Shown: piece after piece, positions 46,778-59,689 of the stretch
Layout of the letters: every line of letters starts with the position of its first letter
Numbering within the stretch: the first letter of the stretch is position 1
Assembly: GCA_002633005.1 (NCBI GenBank)
Contig: NMRA01000199.1
Coordinates: forward strand, 398,889-462,888
Direction: 5' to 3'
Origin: Phoronis australis
Taxonomy: Eukaryota > Phoronida > Phoronidae
Length of the DNA stretch: 64,000 nt
Position numbers and translations under genes: made by a program
Notes under the pieces: generated by a model
Databases searched by the model: none
The model's input: the letters and a program-made list of their open reading frames with translations, nothing else
Told to the model about the DNA's origin: nothing

Positions 46778-49700
46778 CGATATAAAAACAAGCAAAATAT
46801 GGCAACGTAGTTGGGTGAGCCCCGTGTCCACATTACCCATAATATGTGCTGAGAGGATTGGAATTCTGGGAGAAGTGTGGAGTTAGTTCTCCTTCCTGTT
46901 GTGTCTGTTCGTCCAGCATTTTTTGCCACTGACACGTTAATCTTAATTTTTTTGGTAATTCAAGCCAAAATACACGCAGTGGGGTGCTGATGATTTCGCT
47001 CACAGGAGGGCGCTGCGTCCAAGTCAGATAAAGGTTGGAGTGAACGGTAACACCACGTCATCAACTCGATTCCGCTCTGAATAGTTCGAATATAGGTGAA
47101 ACTAGTTCCCTTGGCATTGCAGCAGGTTACTGGAGATAAATAATGCTCTCACTATTAATCACTGTGCAATGAATTCTGAGGAAATGAGTGAAAAAAGCTG
47201 AATGATTGATGCAACCGGCTGCGTGGTCAGCCGTAGTATACCTGCCGTCCACTGTCTGTTTACTGCTACTACGTGCATTGTTTTTTACTTTTGTTTGTAT
47301 GGATTGTGTAAACATTTGAGTCATGAACTCCAACAAGAACCCTAACTTACCCTTACCAAAATGTTGGTGTAGTCGACGCAGGGGATTTTATTCATGATGT
47401 TACTGTCTGTTTTTGTTTTGAACGGTGATGACTGTCCGTCCTGACATTAGTTTACACGGCTGTATCGTGATTCAGTATTATTGTTATTATTTTGAGAATA
47501 ATAAGCGCAAGTAAATGGCTGAATTTATTAAGTCCAAGTTAAACCGAACACTCAATTTTCACGATGTTTTAAAACTAGTATATACTACCGTATATTTAAT
47601 TTCTAACGTAGAAAATAAATCTGAAACTAAATAAGGCGATCCAGATTCTCCCAAGGATACTATTGTTTCACGAAATGTAAAATATAAATAGGTAAATAAA
47701 ACAACAAGAATTTCTAATAATGCAAATAATATTAAAATCATATACTATATGTCAATATATTATGACGCTGTCTTTTTGTGGGACAAATACTATTTTTGAA
47801 AAAAAAAAACATAGTAACTGAATAGTTGGATTTTTGTTGTGGTATAGGCAGCGTTATTTTGTCCTTTTTGTTATTTCAAGTTTATGAAAAAGAGGAAAAT
47901 TTCTATTAGCAGTCCAGAGATGGCTTCAACCTGATACAGAGTAAAAGTGACGCGTATGACTTCTTCTATGACTCCGAGTTCTTCACTGTTACTGAGAATG
48001 GATGACTATAATAACTTTATTCTTTGTTTTGACTCACAAGAGGTCCTCGCAATTTTGCATAGTCTGAGCCCAACGTGCTACATCAGTCAATCGTCTTTTA
48101 AGTAACTGATTTTGGAAATTGCAGACATTTTCTTGGTTTACAGTAATTAGAAATTAGATTTTAATGTGGTAGAGATATTGTTCATTTTTTCTCATCGTCA
48201 ACGTTTTCAAAAAAGTTCCGTCTAGAAGGAAACATTGAATTGTACTGAGATGAGCAGATTATTCATTGCCTTGATCTGCCGCCATATTGCCCTTCTTTAT
48301 ATCGTTATTGAAGAGTGCTCACCATTTATTTGGAATAAATCTCACACTTGTTTAATGCATATTGTTCTCACATCACCAGTATAAAAAGAATATCCAACAT
48401 TCTGAAGAGTTCCGGATGAGACAAGTCTTTTTCTTCAAAAATAATTTAATGTGTTCTGCACTTAGAAGGAAATCGTATAAACACCGATTTGGGTGAAGTC
48501 CTGGTCAAATGTATTTAATTATATTTCATTTTTCAACTATGACTCTTCTGATTTCAATATATTAGTTGTTTGTTGCGCTATAGTAGACGAAGAATACATG
48601 TATTCAAAATTCATATAAACTTATCACAAAAAATCCACCGACCATCGTGCTGCCCGGTATTACCACTTTTTGCCGAGAAAGTCGTCGTTTCTGTGTCTGA
48701 AGCTTTATACGGTTGAGTTAAGGTTTCTCTACTGCTAATCGGATGCAAAATTGTCCGACCTGAGCCCATAGGCTTCAGGGTAAAACTTTGTCGGCGGGAT
48801 CGGCCGAGCCAGGGCNGCCTCAGTAAAACAAAAAGTCCTAGTAAAGGAGATAAAAGTTCACAAAGGCCACAGGAATTCGGCGCGGATGCACAATTCGTAG
48901 GCCTGAACGTACTGGCCCAGTTTTTTTTTAGTCCCATTTGATTTTGCTCAGTAAAAGGTCCTCATGCCGAAAGATTCGAGCCCCCCTACATTTTAGGCTG
49001 GGTGCGCGTATGACAATTAGGGTAAAACGCGCGCTGTGATCTTCGTCGTGGCAAACTCTGAACGATTCATCTAACAGGTATTTTCCCAGTACGGTGATTC
49101 TGTTTTGCTTATTCCTGTGGAACTGATCTGACCCGTTTCGTTGAAAAGAACATTATTACGCGTGCCAACGAGAAAACAAAGTGAAGCCAGTTGAACGTTT
49201 TGGCATAGCTTGCGTAAGAAGAACTATTTCAACAAAGAATGAAAAGTAAGTATACTGTCTCGCTTAACTTATAATGCTACTAACAGTAGCTCGGACACTG
49301 AAGCACGACATAGACGTTTGCTGGCATAAATAGACATTCGGATCGTATGTTAGATGCATTGCGACTCGTCTATTCGCTGTCATTTATGTGAATCCCTCAG
49401 TAGAAGGTTTAAAAAAAGAAAGAAAACATTTGTTTTCCATGGCTGATCGTGTATGGAATTAATGCCTCTATGATATACGATTAGATAAATGAACTTACAC
49501 CATATCACATATAAACTTCACAGAATTGTTGTCACATATTGGAATCGAGTTCATTAAAATGATAAAACTCACGGATAATAAAAAGACGAACTACCCTTAA
49601 ATGAATCTAAGCGCTTCTGGAATCCCAAAATGCTATTAAATAGGAGCGATGTCCATCACGTACACATGGGGGCGCTCTTTAATATAACTTGCAGGACAAT

Positions 49701-50779
49701 CATGGCGGACCGTGACGCAGATAAGTGATTGGAGACGAAAGAATGAGTGGATCCGTGGACATCTGCTCACTAAACACGAGCGCAGTAGGCCTTGTACGTA
49801 TAAGCTACTTTTGGAAATAACACTCTATAAAATGCACACTGACAGATGCTGCACACAAGGCCTTGTGTGAGCATTTGTCAACTTCTAAAAAAAACTTGGA
49901 CTCTCCAGAAGCATATGCAAGCGGCAATTGTAGGCCTACTTTTTATTTACTCAAGATATTGCCCAGTGTCAGTTATAACATGTTCCTTTACACATTAACA
50001 CAAAACACTTGGATTCTTTAAATTCATACCATAAATTAATTACAATATTATCACAGACAGCTTTTGCTATCGAAAAAATAAAGTCGTGAAAGAAAGTAAC
50101 TAACACTTCTGTTTTCTATGATTATACGATGTTCGGAGAAAATCCCATACGTGTTATTTTTGGCTCAATTAATCGCTTTCTTCGTGCATTTTAAGTTTTG
50201 ACCAGCTGAACCAGGTAGCGCTCTATATAACTTTTAATTTTAACACGGTTATGTTGAACAGGTCTTGAACAGGGCCCATTATCTGGTCTCCAAACTCGCA
50301 CTCAACTCAGATTCAAAAAAGAAATTATTATAAGCTAATCACGCTGTGTGATTCGAAGACCAATTTTTAAGTTAACACGAAGTGCGACACAATATGGTCA
50401 AACTTGGAGTCGAATTTCCAGTGAAGAGATTAAACATCGGGGTCTGGTTTTGATGACAGTATTATATGTTAAGATTTACGATCAAGTAAAATAAATTACG
50501 ATATTATAAATTAATGAATAAGAATTTGTTTTCGACCACAAGTACCATTCAAACAGTGTCTCAACAAAGTCAGCTACAAAGCGTGTTACTTATTTATGAG
50601 GCATCTGGTGCTTTCAATTTAAAATAAAGTTTCAGAAATTTCAAATAAGGAACTGGTTTGCATTTAACTGAAACAAAATCTGCACATCGCACGCGTAATG
50701 TTTATGCAGTTCCCAGTTAACACGAACATTGTAATTAAGCAATCTAAATAGTTTGCACGTCATGTCCCTTTAAAGTGGC
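46778..50779. other. Inter-globin region, no gene seen
   Basis: About 4 kb, AT-rich, with a reverse GCACCCAGCC repeat end near 48990 and one N at 48816. No exon recognised. Confidence 0.5.
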
Positions 50780-50788
50780 TATATAAAG
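50780..50788 (+). promoter_or_regulatory. Strong orphan TATA box upstream of globin 2
   Basis: TATATAAAG sits in a short GC-richer context about 740 bp upstream of the globin 2 ATG. No coding exon follows it that I can read. It may be an alternative distal promoter or chance. Confidence 0.25.
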
Positions 50789-51026
50789 TCGCCTTCCGTC
50801 ACAAAAAATCAGCTTTTGTTTTAGAAAAATTTGGTTTCGCGCTGTTCCTCTGTCAAAATAAGTGTTATTTCTGAGCTTGAAAAAAATGACAGTTAGTTAT
50901 TGTGTGAGACCAGAATCTACAAGTTAACTTTTCAAGGAGTGCCACTTTACTGGTCGAGCATAGTCTCAAGTAAAGGCGGTGTGTCAGTTCTTCACGAGAC
51001 CAAAAATCTGTTGTCGATTGAGTAAA

Positions 51027-51096
51027 CATGGGCGGAGCAGCACTGAAAAAGTGGGAAGCTAAAGCCCCTCAGCCCCCTATCGTGCGCCCCCCCATG
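51027..51096. repeat. Nested-palindrome short element, copy 5 (reverse orientation)
   Basis: CATGGGCGGAGCAGCACTGA at the left and GTGCGCCCCCCCATG at the right: the same element reversed. It lies about 330 bp upstream of the globin 2 TATA box. Confidence 0.7.
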
Positions 51097-51427
51097 GTAA
51101 AGAACAGGTTGAGACCAATTTCAGAACGGCAAGTGGTCTAGATCAAAGGTTTATTTCTTAACTATCAATGGTGCTTTCGCGTCTCAAGTCTTGTTTGTAT
51201 TTACAACGACGTCACCGGTGGTCTACAGTACCATGCAGGAGCGTATCCAGGATCATGGTCGGAGGGGAGTTGACAGTGGGCGGGCAGAGGGGTACCACGT
51301 TTTCCTCCATTGCAACTACATAAATATGCGTAGGATGTGCTTTAGCAGTTCGCGGTCTCAAATGCCTCCCCCGTGCATAAGGGCTATTACTGTTTCTTCA
51401 CGGAGAGCGTTTCCATATTCGGTTGGT

Positions 51428-51460
51428 CACGTGACGGTGACGCTATCTTTGCCTATAAAG
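51428..51460 (+). promoter_or_regulatory. Globin 2 promoter: E-box and TATA box
   Basis: TATAAAG at 51454-51460 lies 56 bp upstream of the globin 2 ATG, giving a short 5' leader. CACGTG (51428-51433) lies just upstream and is followed by a GACGGTGACG stretch. CACGTG is a bHLH (MYC/USF/HIF-like) site; its role here is inferred. Confidence 0.55.
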
Positions 51461-51515
51461 CCAGCACAGGCTTGCAAGTTTTTCGTGTTTGTCAAGCCAT
51501 AACCAGCCGTCAACC

Positions 51516-53589
51516 ATGCCCAACCCAGCTCAAGTGAAAAGTATCCAAGCCCTTTGGGATACCATTGATGCGGACTTCGGAGAAATGGGAGAGGCTCTTC
51601 TTACAGAGTAAGTTGAATACGTAAGCAAGTCTCTCACTAAGCAATGGTAAAATCGTTAAGTTAGTAACATGTTAGTCATTTAGTTAGTTGAATAATTTTA
51701 TATTTAAATAAATAATATTCCATTTAGCTTGTTTAGCAGATAAATTTGATGCAAATTAGGAAGGTAGGACAAATTAGAAATCCAAATACATGTATATTTA
51801 GTGTTGAGGATCTTTAATGTTTTGTTCATTTAGCAGAAATAGTCAACCGTTTGCATACGCTACATGACAATTTCCATTGAGTATGTAGAAAAACGTAGCC
51901 GTTGTTTAATAACAGACTACAAAAGACAAACTGCTAGAAATAGAGTCAAACTTTGAAAAGCCTCCTGTAAAAAATATCACTATATCCGTGAGCTTGTTTA
52001 ATTTTCGTAAACGTTTGAATTTGAACCTTTTGGTCTCGGCTCGCATTTTTTTGTAAAAATGACACAGTTTTACCGCTCCATGTTTTGTTAAATATCAGTT
52101 AGTCATAAAGATTTAGCACCGTGCGAAAAAATACTACTTTTGTCACATCCTTGGTTAATATTTAATTTTAAGAACTAAATTGTTCTTGTGTGAGATCACG
52201 TATTCACTGAAAACAATGTCAAATGACTGTTTTCACGAAAAAAGGTTGTAAACCTAGATTTCGAAATTTGCAGTACACTGTAACGAAGTGAAACAAGTTG
52301 CTTCGTACACGCCCAGTGCAATACCTGCCAAAACGCCGAACTTTGAATGCCATGATTTGAACCAACCGACATTGTATGAATTTCTGTTTAAAATATGTCT
52401 TTTGACTTTATGAGATATGCTTTAGCATTTAAATAGTGTTTACAATTGCCACGCACAAATCGTTTACCATTATCCGAATGAAGAATCTGTAGCCAAATCA
52501 TAATCAACAAAAAATAGTCACACGTTCCGTTTCTGCTGTTACAGGCTGTTCAACACTCACCCAGACACGAAGGCCCTGTTCAGCCGCGTGCTGAGCAAGC
52601 CCGACGTGTCCGCTGCAATGCGCACACATGGTGGCAAGATCATCCGCAAGCTGGACGTGTCCATTGGCCAACTGGATTGTCCCGACGTCTTAGCCGAAGA
52701 TTTGAGCACGCTCGGTGCCCGCCATCCTGGCTACGGTGTCATTCCCAATAGGCACAATAGGGTAAACAGACACACACAGTTGAGCTTGACTGCTCTCACA
52801 AATGGCAGTACTACAGCCTTTGGGCTGGCGCTTATTGCTGAACTAACACGCTGATTTCAGCAGTCTTACAGATGCCTTTTTAAAACGCCCATCTTTAAGC
52901 TCTCGAAAATTAATACGGTTTCATCTGTTGACGTGTTTACTTTTTAAAAGCACAAAATCCGTGCATCTTAGTTTTTGGGGGCTTTATTTTTGTTGTGCAA
53001 CACCCCTAAAATGGTCGCCGAATCGAGTTACAGCCGGATAGTGCATTATGGAATGCTCGTTCATATGCCACCATATGTAATGGAGTGTTCTGGGAAATCG
53101 TGCTCACTTAATTTTTCTACACTAATTGTAAAATAAGGCAAACACAAACAAGGGTGAAACATGCGAAATGTTTATATTTTAGAGATATCGCTCGACTGAC
53201 GAAACTCTTCATGTGTTGTAAATTGGCAAATGTAAAGCGTCAGCTGAAAATTTGCCAAGATAAAAACTTTGCAAATTTAGTACTGTTAGTAGTGGTTAGG
53301 CTCTCGCTAAACTCCGCCCAATTAAACATGACAGAAAATTATATCTAGTTGTTTCAATTGTTCAAATGACGTAAGTATGGCACAGTTTAGTGTCAGCTTC
53401 CAAGACCCTAATTTGATCAATAAAGCGAATAAAAGCTCATACCGTTTCTGTTCACAGCCCTTTAGGAATGCCTTGTTCAAGGTGATCCAGAAGTACGCCA
53501 AGGGAACTTTCGATCAGGCGGCGTGGGACAAAGCCTTCAACCTGTTCATGGGATGCATGGGTTTGTGGCAACTACAGAGACTTTTTTAA
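51516..53589 (+). CDS. Intracellular globin, three exons (globin 2)
   Basis: Second globin, 146 residues. CDS = join(51516-51607, 52545-52761, 53458-53589). Exon 1 has the same 92-nt coding length and the same phase as in globin 1; introns again sit at B12.2 and G7.0. Borders: GA|GTAAGT at 51607, ACAG|G at 52545, AGG|GTAAAC at 52761, CACAG|CCC at 53458. Key residues are Trp14 (A12), Phe43 (CD1), His59 (E7, in RTHGGK) and His91 (F8, in ARHPGYG). The motif HPGYGV after the proximal histidine is shared with globin 1, so the two are probably paralogues. The C-terminal helix H ends in a short tail LWQLQRLF. No signal peptide. The nearest AATAAA is about 530 bp past the stop (54115). It is divergent from globin 1, about 6.8 kb between start codons. 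Confidence 0.93.
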
Positions 53590-55519
53590 TACTAAGAAGT
53601 GTTGAGTAAAATGCCAGTAGTTTATTTTTATATCTTGCTTATTTTAATCTATTTTACTGCATAATTCGTATATTAACTGCAGCGCAGTTTCGTGACGTCT
53701 GATAGATTCCATTGCCGCGCAGAGCAATTAGCCAACAAAAAAAACGTTGCTGTTCACAGCTTTTTATAATAATGGTTCATTGTTTACCTTTTCTCATTTG
53801 CAGGACTGCGGAAATTTGATTTTCTGATTGCTCCTAGATCATTTCTGCATTTATTTCTATTGGAGGTTTTACGTGATTAACTGTATTGGTAATGCGACAA
53901 GTCTGATGTTAAAGAATTAGTGACATTAAATTATTTTATCAATATGTTATGCTTATAAACCAAACCGTAGGCTTCAGCATTGGCAATTTATTTTGCAGGT
54001 CTGTTCTCTGACTAAGCGTAACGCTGAGTGGCCATTCCGAAGTGCAGTCAGCAGCCGAAGACTTTATGCAATAGATTCTTTGCCAATATTAAATGGTTGG
54101 AATAATGTACTACTAATAAATATATGCCACTAACAATTTGATGTGTCATTTTCTGGTAAAGCTAGAAGTAGCTCACCTCAACACTGCTGACAAGAGCAAC
54201 TAATACGACATCCCCGTCAACTGTTCATTTATTATGCAAAACAGAAAACGCCATTCAAAGGGTGAGAAACACAAATCCTTTGTTCACAACTCTACAGCAG
54301 GCATCCGTCCTGACGCCTAGATACGGTAATGGGGTGAGGCAGAAATATGACGCAAATTTTGCTTATCACACACGGCTCATGACAAAGCAACAGTTTCGCC
54401 TCTGGTGACGGGATACCATTGCAAATTTAAAATATTCAACAAGGTCGCCGACAGTTAAATATAAGTCACGCATAAATTGCCGACAAATACTTGGGAACAG
54501 GGGATAAACATTGATATGAAAATAATCGCTACTATCGTTGAATGGTAACATTGTATTCTTTTAGAAAGTACCCTTGGCACAAAATAATACAAACACACAC
54601 ACGCACGCTCGCACACACACATTCACACACTGCTGAAACAAGTTTATCAGAAAAAAGCATTGCTTTAATCTTGGTAGCGGGTACTGATTTCGAGACATCG
54701 GACGTTGATGCAACTGTCTTAATCATCATTTTAATCAACATTTCGAAATCTAAACTTGAATCGCCATTTCGTTTCCCGCTTAAATTAAATCGGCAACGCT
54801 TGTGTGTCGACTCGTACACCACCTGCTCAGAACGATGACTACTGCTGCACATGATTCACTTCAGTCGCAGATTGGTCCTCGATGACGACTTCCGGTTAAT
54901 AGACCAAGCGTATGTCTTAGCCTGTGGAACCGGCGAAGCGATCAAGTTCAGCCTATGCTTAGTCGCTTACATGTGTTGAGGTGTTTTTGCTGTAGCAAAG
55001 TTACCAATTAAAGTAGTGAATTTAAAAAACTCCGTGTAAATGCTCGAAATGGATATTGAAATAGCGACCAAAACAATGAAATGGCGTTTAAGTTTAAAAA
55101 CTAGTAGTTCCTTGACGACAAGTTCCTGTATTTAGCCAAAGATCTATAAAATATATATTCAAACTTTGTATAATATTTATTTTCTGAAACTAGAAAGCCT
55201 GTATAATTTGACTTCTAAATTTTTAACGAATTTACCATTAATTAGGTCACGTGACCATGACTTTTCAGTGAAATTTAGCAGAAGGTGCATAAGAACGGTA
55301 ACAATAGCATGAACGATATTCCTTCGATATCAAAGTTCAAGATGAAATCTCAAAAATGCTGTTACAGTTTGATAAATTATCTTTTCATGGGATCTGTAAA
55401 TAAAGCATAGGATCTGAAAAATTCATATGAATCCGATCACCCGTTTCTGAAATAACGTTTTAAAGTTGGCCAAATTTCGACATTTTTCTACATAGCCTTA
55501 AACTTCGATCACGTACACC
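53590..55519. other. Downstream of globin 2, no gene seen
   Basis: AATAAA at 54115 is the first clear polyadenylation signal for globin 2. A short (CACA)n tract lies near 54590-54630. Nothing else recognised. Confidence 0.5.
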
Positions 55520-55830
55520 TAATGGGCGTTTTGGGCTACTCCTCAAACATCCATTTATATGAAAACGCCAAAACTAAAATTGCCTCTAGGGAGCACAACG
55601 GTCAAATCCGCCTTAAAGTAATCGACATCCGTTGTCGCATTCAAGGGTATACACGTGCTATATTTCCAAGATGCTACTGGGCGTCACAGCAGTCGGGCTC
55701 GTCCGAAAATCAGCATCATACGGTCTCCTTAAACGGAAGACTTCTTTGCCAATCTATACGATCCCCAGAAAAAACAAGGCACGTTGGATTTTCTAACGAT
55801 TTGGTTTTAAGAGACGGAGGAAGCTAAGCT
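55520..55830. repeat. Diverged member of the 22005-23200 repeat family
   Basis: Contains AAAACGCCAAAACTAAAATT, CCTCTAGGGAGCACAACGG and ATCAGCATCATACGG, paralleling the longer array. The 101-codon open frame over it is not considered real. Confidence 0.45.
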
Positions 55831-56465
55831 AGGCGGACACGAAATGTTACGCACACACCATCTTTTCCGAGTTGAACTTCATTAATTGCTATTTTCGTAA
55901 TTGATTAAAGCGTTACCCAATATGTTGGACTTGTCATATACAGCAGGACAAAATGTTCAACAGCGCATTTAAAACGACAGTGGCCTACGAACGTCTAGTA
56001 CAACGTGTACCATGACGCCTGCAATTATTTTTAGGTCCAAAGACCACATCTATTTTGATTAAGCAACAGCTTAGGGTTTATTTCATAATGGTAAGTGATC
56101 AAACTAAACAGCTGGTTTTTATGAAGGAAGGCGTGTTCCCCTTTAACAGATATAACTGCCATTAAATCACTTGAAAAAAATAAAACTCTGTAAGTCCTCG
56201 CCCCTTTCAAAAGTTAGGAGCAATTTTCAAAACTTAACTCTGTGTAGATTACTTCAGTAATCAACAAGGGTGCCTAACGCTTCAGACGATCTAATCAAAG
56301 GTTATAGCGTGTCCATTCCGTGACAGAGTAAGGACGTGCTTCAACTGAATTCAATTCTAAAAATGTACAGTAGGAGCTAGCACACCCAGTTTTAGCCAAA
56401 ATAAGGTTTGGTATCCATTTAAACGGTGAAATTGGCCTCAACATCAGCTACCAGCTGCCTCGTGT

Positions 56466-59251
56466 TCATTCCTGCTCGGAAGTTGTCATCCAAGCCATAA
56501 CCATAAGATGTGGCGACTCCTGTGGAACGCTTGCAGAATTAGCTGCAGACAATTTAATGTTGCCATCATTCACACCGAGTGAACGTAACAGGGTCAAACT
56601 GAAACCATTAAAATCGACCTTAATCATTCCATTCCCCACAAGGTTCTTGTAACTTCTTGCAGGACTGTCCTGGACGAGAAATTCGCCGGAAATGAAAGGT
56701 CGCCATTCCTCAACATCTTCGCTGAAAACCTGAAAGTTTCCCATTTCATTTTCGGAAGATGGCGTGGACTGTACAACTTGTAAATCACGGGTGAATTCCT
56801 CGACTGGAGTGTGGCAATCGTAAGCGCACTTTTTAATTACTCTTAGAACCATCTTATGCACTGCTCCCCACAAACCGGCGGGTACAAGGGCTAACATTTG
56901 ATGGGTCGGATGGAATAAAACGTAGACTGGCTGGTCACTGAAGTCGAACTCAAGCGCCATATCTGGTAGTTTCGTTATCAATGCATCGGCCACCGGGCCA
57001 TCCGTCAACTTGTCTTCCCACTTCTTGCGGTTGTCTTTGTCAATAGTTAGTATCTAAAACATAAATGTTACCTCCATTAATTTTCATTGTCACGAGTGCA
57101 TACATAACGGCAATTTCTTACACAGAAAACGATAATTCCCAGGAAAGCGGAAAATTCAAAAATGGCAGGTTTCAATTTTATACTTCCCCCCAAAGTATAA
57201 GCCCGGGCGCACTTTCGGAACAGGGGGCATTATACAGCAAGTCATGACGGGTGTTTGCCCAAGTGCAAATCTTAAGCTAAAATGACCTGCGTAAAGTATC
57301 CGTTGAATATAAATATCACTTTGTATTCCGGTTTCTTAGGCATGTAAAAAAATGATATAAATACCGAGATCGCGTGACAGAAAGTGAAATAAATATTAAT
57401 TGATTAATATCGTCTGCTTCTCACGCAGACAAGTTGCTGGGACCGTTCGTTTTGGAAAACCCTTAAATCATGTTTGTGGCTCCCATATGCTAGTCTATGT
57501 TTGGAAAGTTTCACAAAATGAACACTTTCAAGTGGAAATTGCCAGCATTTATTCTTACTTCCATTTGCTTAATCTGTCATCAATAGCATGGGAATGTACG
57601 TGCATTCTTCGATAGGAAGCATAGGTCATGCATTTGTTGCACTGTGATACCTTGCACTCATCTCTCAATTGTACAAACCATTCATCGAATTTGGCAATTG
57701 ACAGCTTTCTTTGAACAAAGTAATTTCACTTGGGCATCAAATAAACAACTGATTGCCTGTGCAAAATATATGTGAGTCATTCACCTAGGTATGTGCATCA
57801 ATTATTTAAAGCCCGCTACTGCTGGAGGTGACATTAGTGAAAATCCCACCCTCTCATGCCGGCGTGGGGGTATTTCTGTCCCATACCTATTGAGGTCATG
57901 CGTGAAATGGTCCCTCTTTTGCGAGTTCAGTTGGTTTCCCGTCACGAAGGTGATCGCTTGTGCGCACTTCAGGCATGTAGCAGGCATGTTACATTCAAAG
58001 TTCGAGAATGAATGGCTGTATGACAGAAGTTGGCAAACGAGCAAGTAACTTGCACCTCACAGGTGAAAATTGAGGCTACGAAAATATCCGAGGTGCTACG
58101 GATGTCCCCGAGGCTAAGAAAATACTAGAGTTCCGGGTGATGATACCTGCATTACCAAACATCGAGATTCAGGCGGGCTATGTTCCTATTAGAGGGTTCA
58201 AAGTATTGGCATGGCCCGGATCTATATTTAAGAACGCTACTGAAACTTTTGATCAAAAGTCAGCTAGGGACGAAGGCCTATAGCTGGCAGATGTCTGTTC
58301 AAGTTACACAGACAGCAATAAGAGTGTTTGTGTCTGTGCAAGCGTGTGAGCGTGCGTGCGCGCGTATGGGTGTTTGTGTGGTTGTCAGCCTAATTTATGG
58401 ATGTCCTTATTTGTCCTAAATATGAGTATTTTCGGAAAAGTCATGCACGCATTCATAGGCTACCGTGACGTCCACTGGGCATGTGTGGGCCTTACATTCG
58501 GATAGCGAAACCAGGTCACTTCAATAATACAACGACACTAGTTTGGTAAACATTATTCGACAGTCGTTTTTCTTTGATTAATCAATTTCTGTGCTAGCTT
58601 GTTCTTCATTTTACCCCGCAGCCAAATATCAAGCCTGGGAATAAAGCACAGCTCACAGTACGCCACGTGTACATGTGCACATAGCCTATGTATCATTCGT
58701 TCAGAGAGCAACTGTACGCCTATTGACGCACGAACAACCTGTTGTTATCAATGAGTTGGCCCTCTATTAGTGTGTTTCTGATGGCGTGAACTGCAACTGA
58801 AAAACGACGATAGTATTTTCCTCAGTAAACTAACCCTCATTACCTTGTAACACTGTGCAACGCTATCTAGTTGCAAGCATGAGACTGCCATGGGTTATTC
58901 ATTGTGTCGAAGCTGCTGACCTGCATAATGAAAAAACGCTGTTTAGTATATACAAAGTCAACTGACCTCTTCCTCGCCGTGAGCAGCTCTCATTCGTACG
59001 TAGGACTTCACATCATGGTTAGTGAACACCATTTCACGATTGACGAGTACAGTATCGAGTGCTGTTTTTTCTTCGGGGTCTACAGCTCCGTCTTTTGATG
59101 TCGTCACGAAGTATTTGAGGGAGTACATGTTGCTACACGCTTGTGACAATTTTGTTCGGAAGTGGAGTAGGAGGTTTGACCTAACCTTGTGATTATGTTC
59201 GATTTCTACCTCCTTCGCGGAAAACTCGTCGCCTTTGTGGGCTGGTTTCAT
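56466..59251 (-). CDS. Uncharacterised two-exon protein, 290 residues
   Basis: I do not recognise this family. CDS = complement(56466-57053, 58967-59251). Exon 1 opens with MKPAHKGDEF and ends GAG|GTCAGT in phase 0; exon 2 starts after ATGTTTTAG|ATA, also phase 0, so the frame joins cleanly and runs to a stop at 56466. The protein is charged and soluble, without a signal peptide or membrane segment. Exon 1 holds a basic N-terminal region and an acidic end (GEEE). Exon 2 contains a hydrophobic stretch with PAGLWGAVHKMVLRV, a CAYDCH motif and a C-terminal part with FNGFSLTLLRSLGV. Codon choice in both frames looks protein-coding rather than random. The exon 1 start could be further upstream in another exon; the ATG at 59251 is the first in frame. 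It lies alone between the globin 2 gene and the ADAM gene. Confidence 0.6.
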
Positions 59252-59547
59252 AATTTTTTCTGCCTTAAGTTAGACCGAAATCGGACTTAATGCCTTAGCC
59301 CTCTTTCATGAAATTCTATAAAACAAAATTAAGACTGAAAGTTAACCTGTTACAGAGTGGTCTAAATGGTCGACATTTCCTGAGGACTGTTATTACTGTA
59401 AACTAGATTGAGGAACAAATTTCGTTAATATTATTTCACAAATAACGTCCCGAAACAATCTCAAATTGAAGATCGCCTTTCGATTCAAGAACCGACATAG
59501 GCCGTAGATCGGAGTTCGAGTCCGTAGAGACAATGCAGTCGATTTGC

Positions 59548-59689
59548 TTGGGCGGCGCACCATAGGGGGGCTGGGGGGCTAAGTCCCCCCACTTTTTTCA
59601 GTGCTCCGGCGCCCATGGCCTATGGGCGGTGTACCACAGGGGGGCTGGGGGACTATGGCCCCACTTTTTTCAGTGCTGCGCCGCCCATG
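59548..59689. repeat. Nested-palindrome short element, copies 6 and 7 in tandem
   Basis: Two copies (59548-59618, 59621-59689) share GGGCGGCGCACCATAGGGGG or its variant, CACTTTTTTCAGTGCT and a GCGCCCATG end. They lie 300 bp upstream of the two-exon minus-strand gene. Confidence 0.75.

Noticed and set aside
54532-54852. Opposed 98- and 106-codon frames near 54.6 kb
   Set aside because: Built over a short CA/TG tract; no splice or start support and no family.
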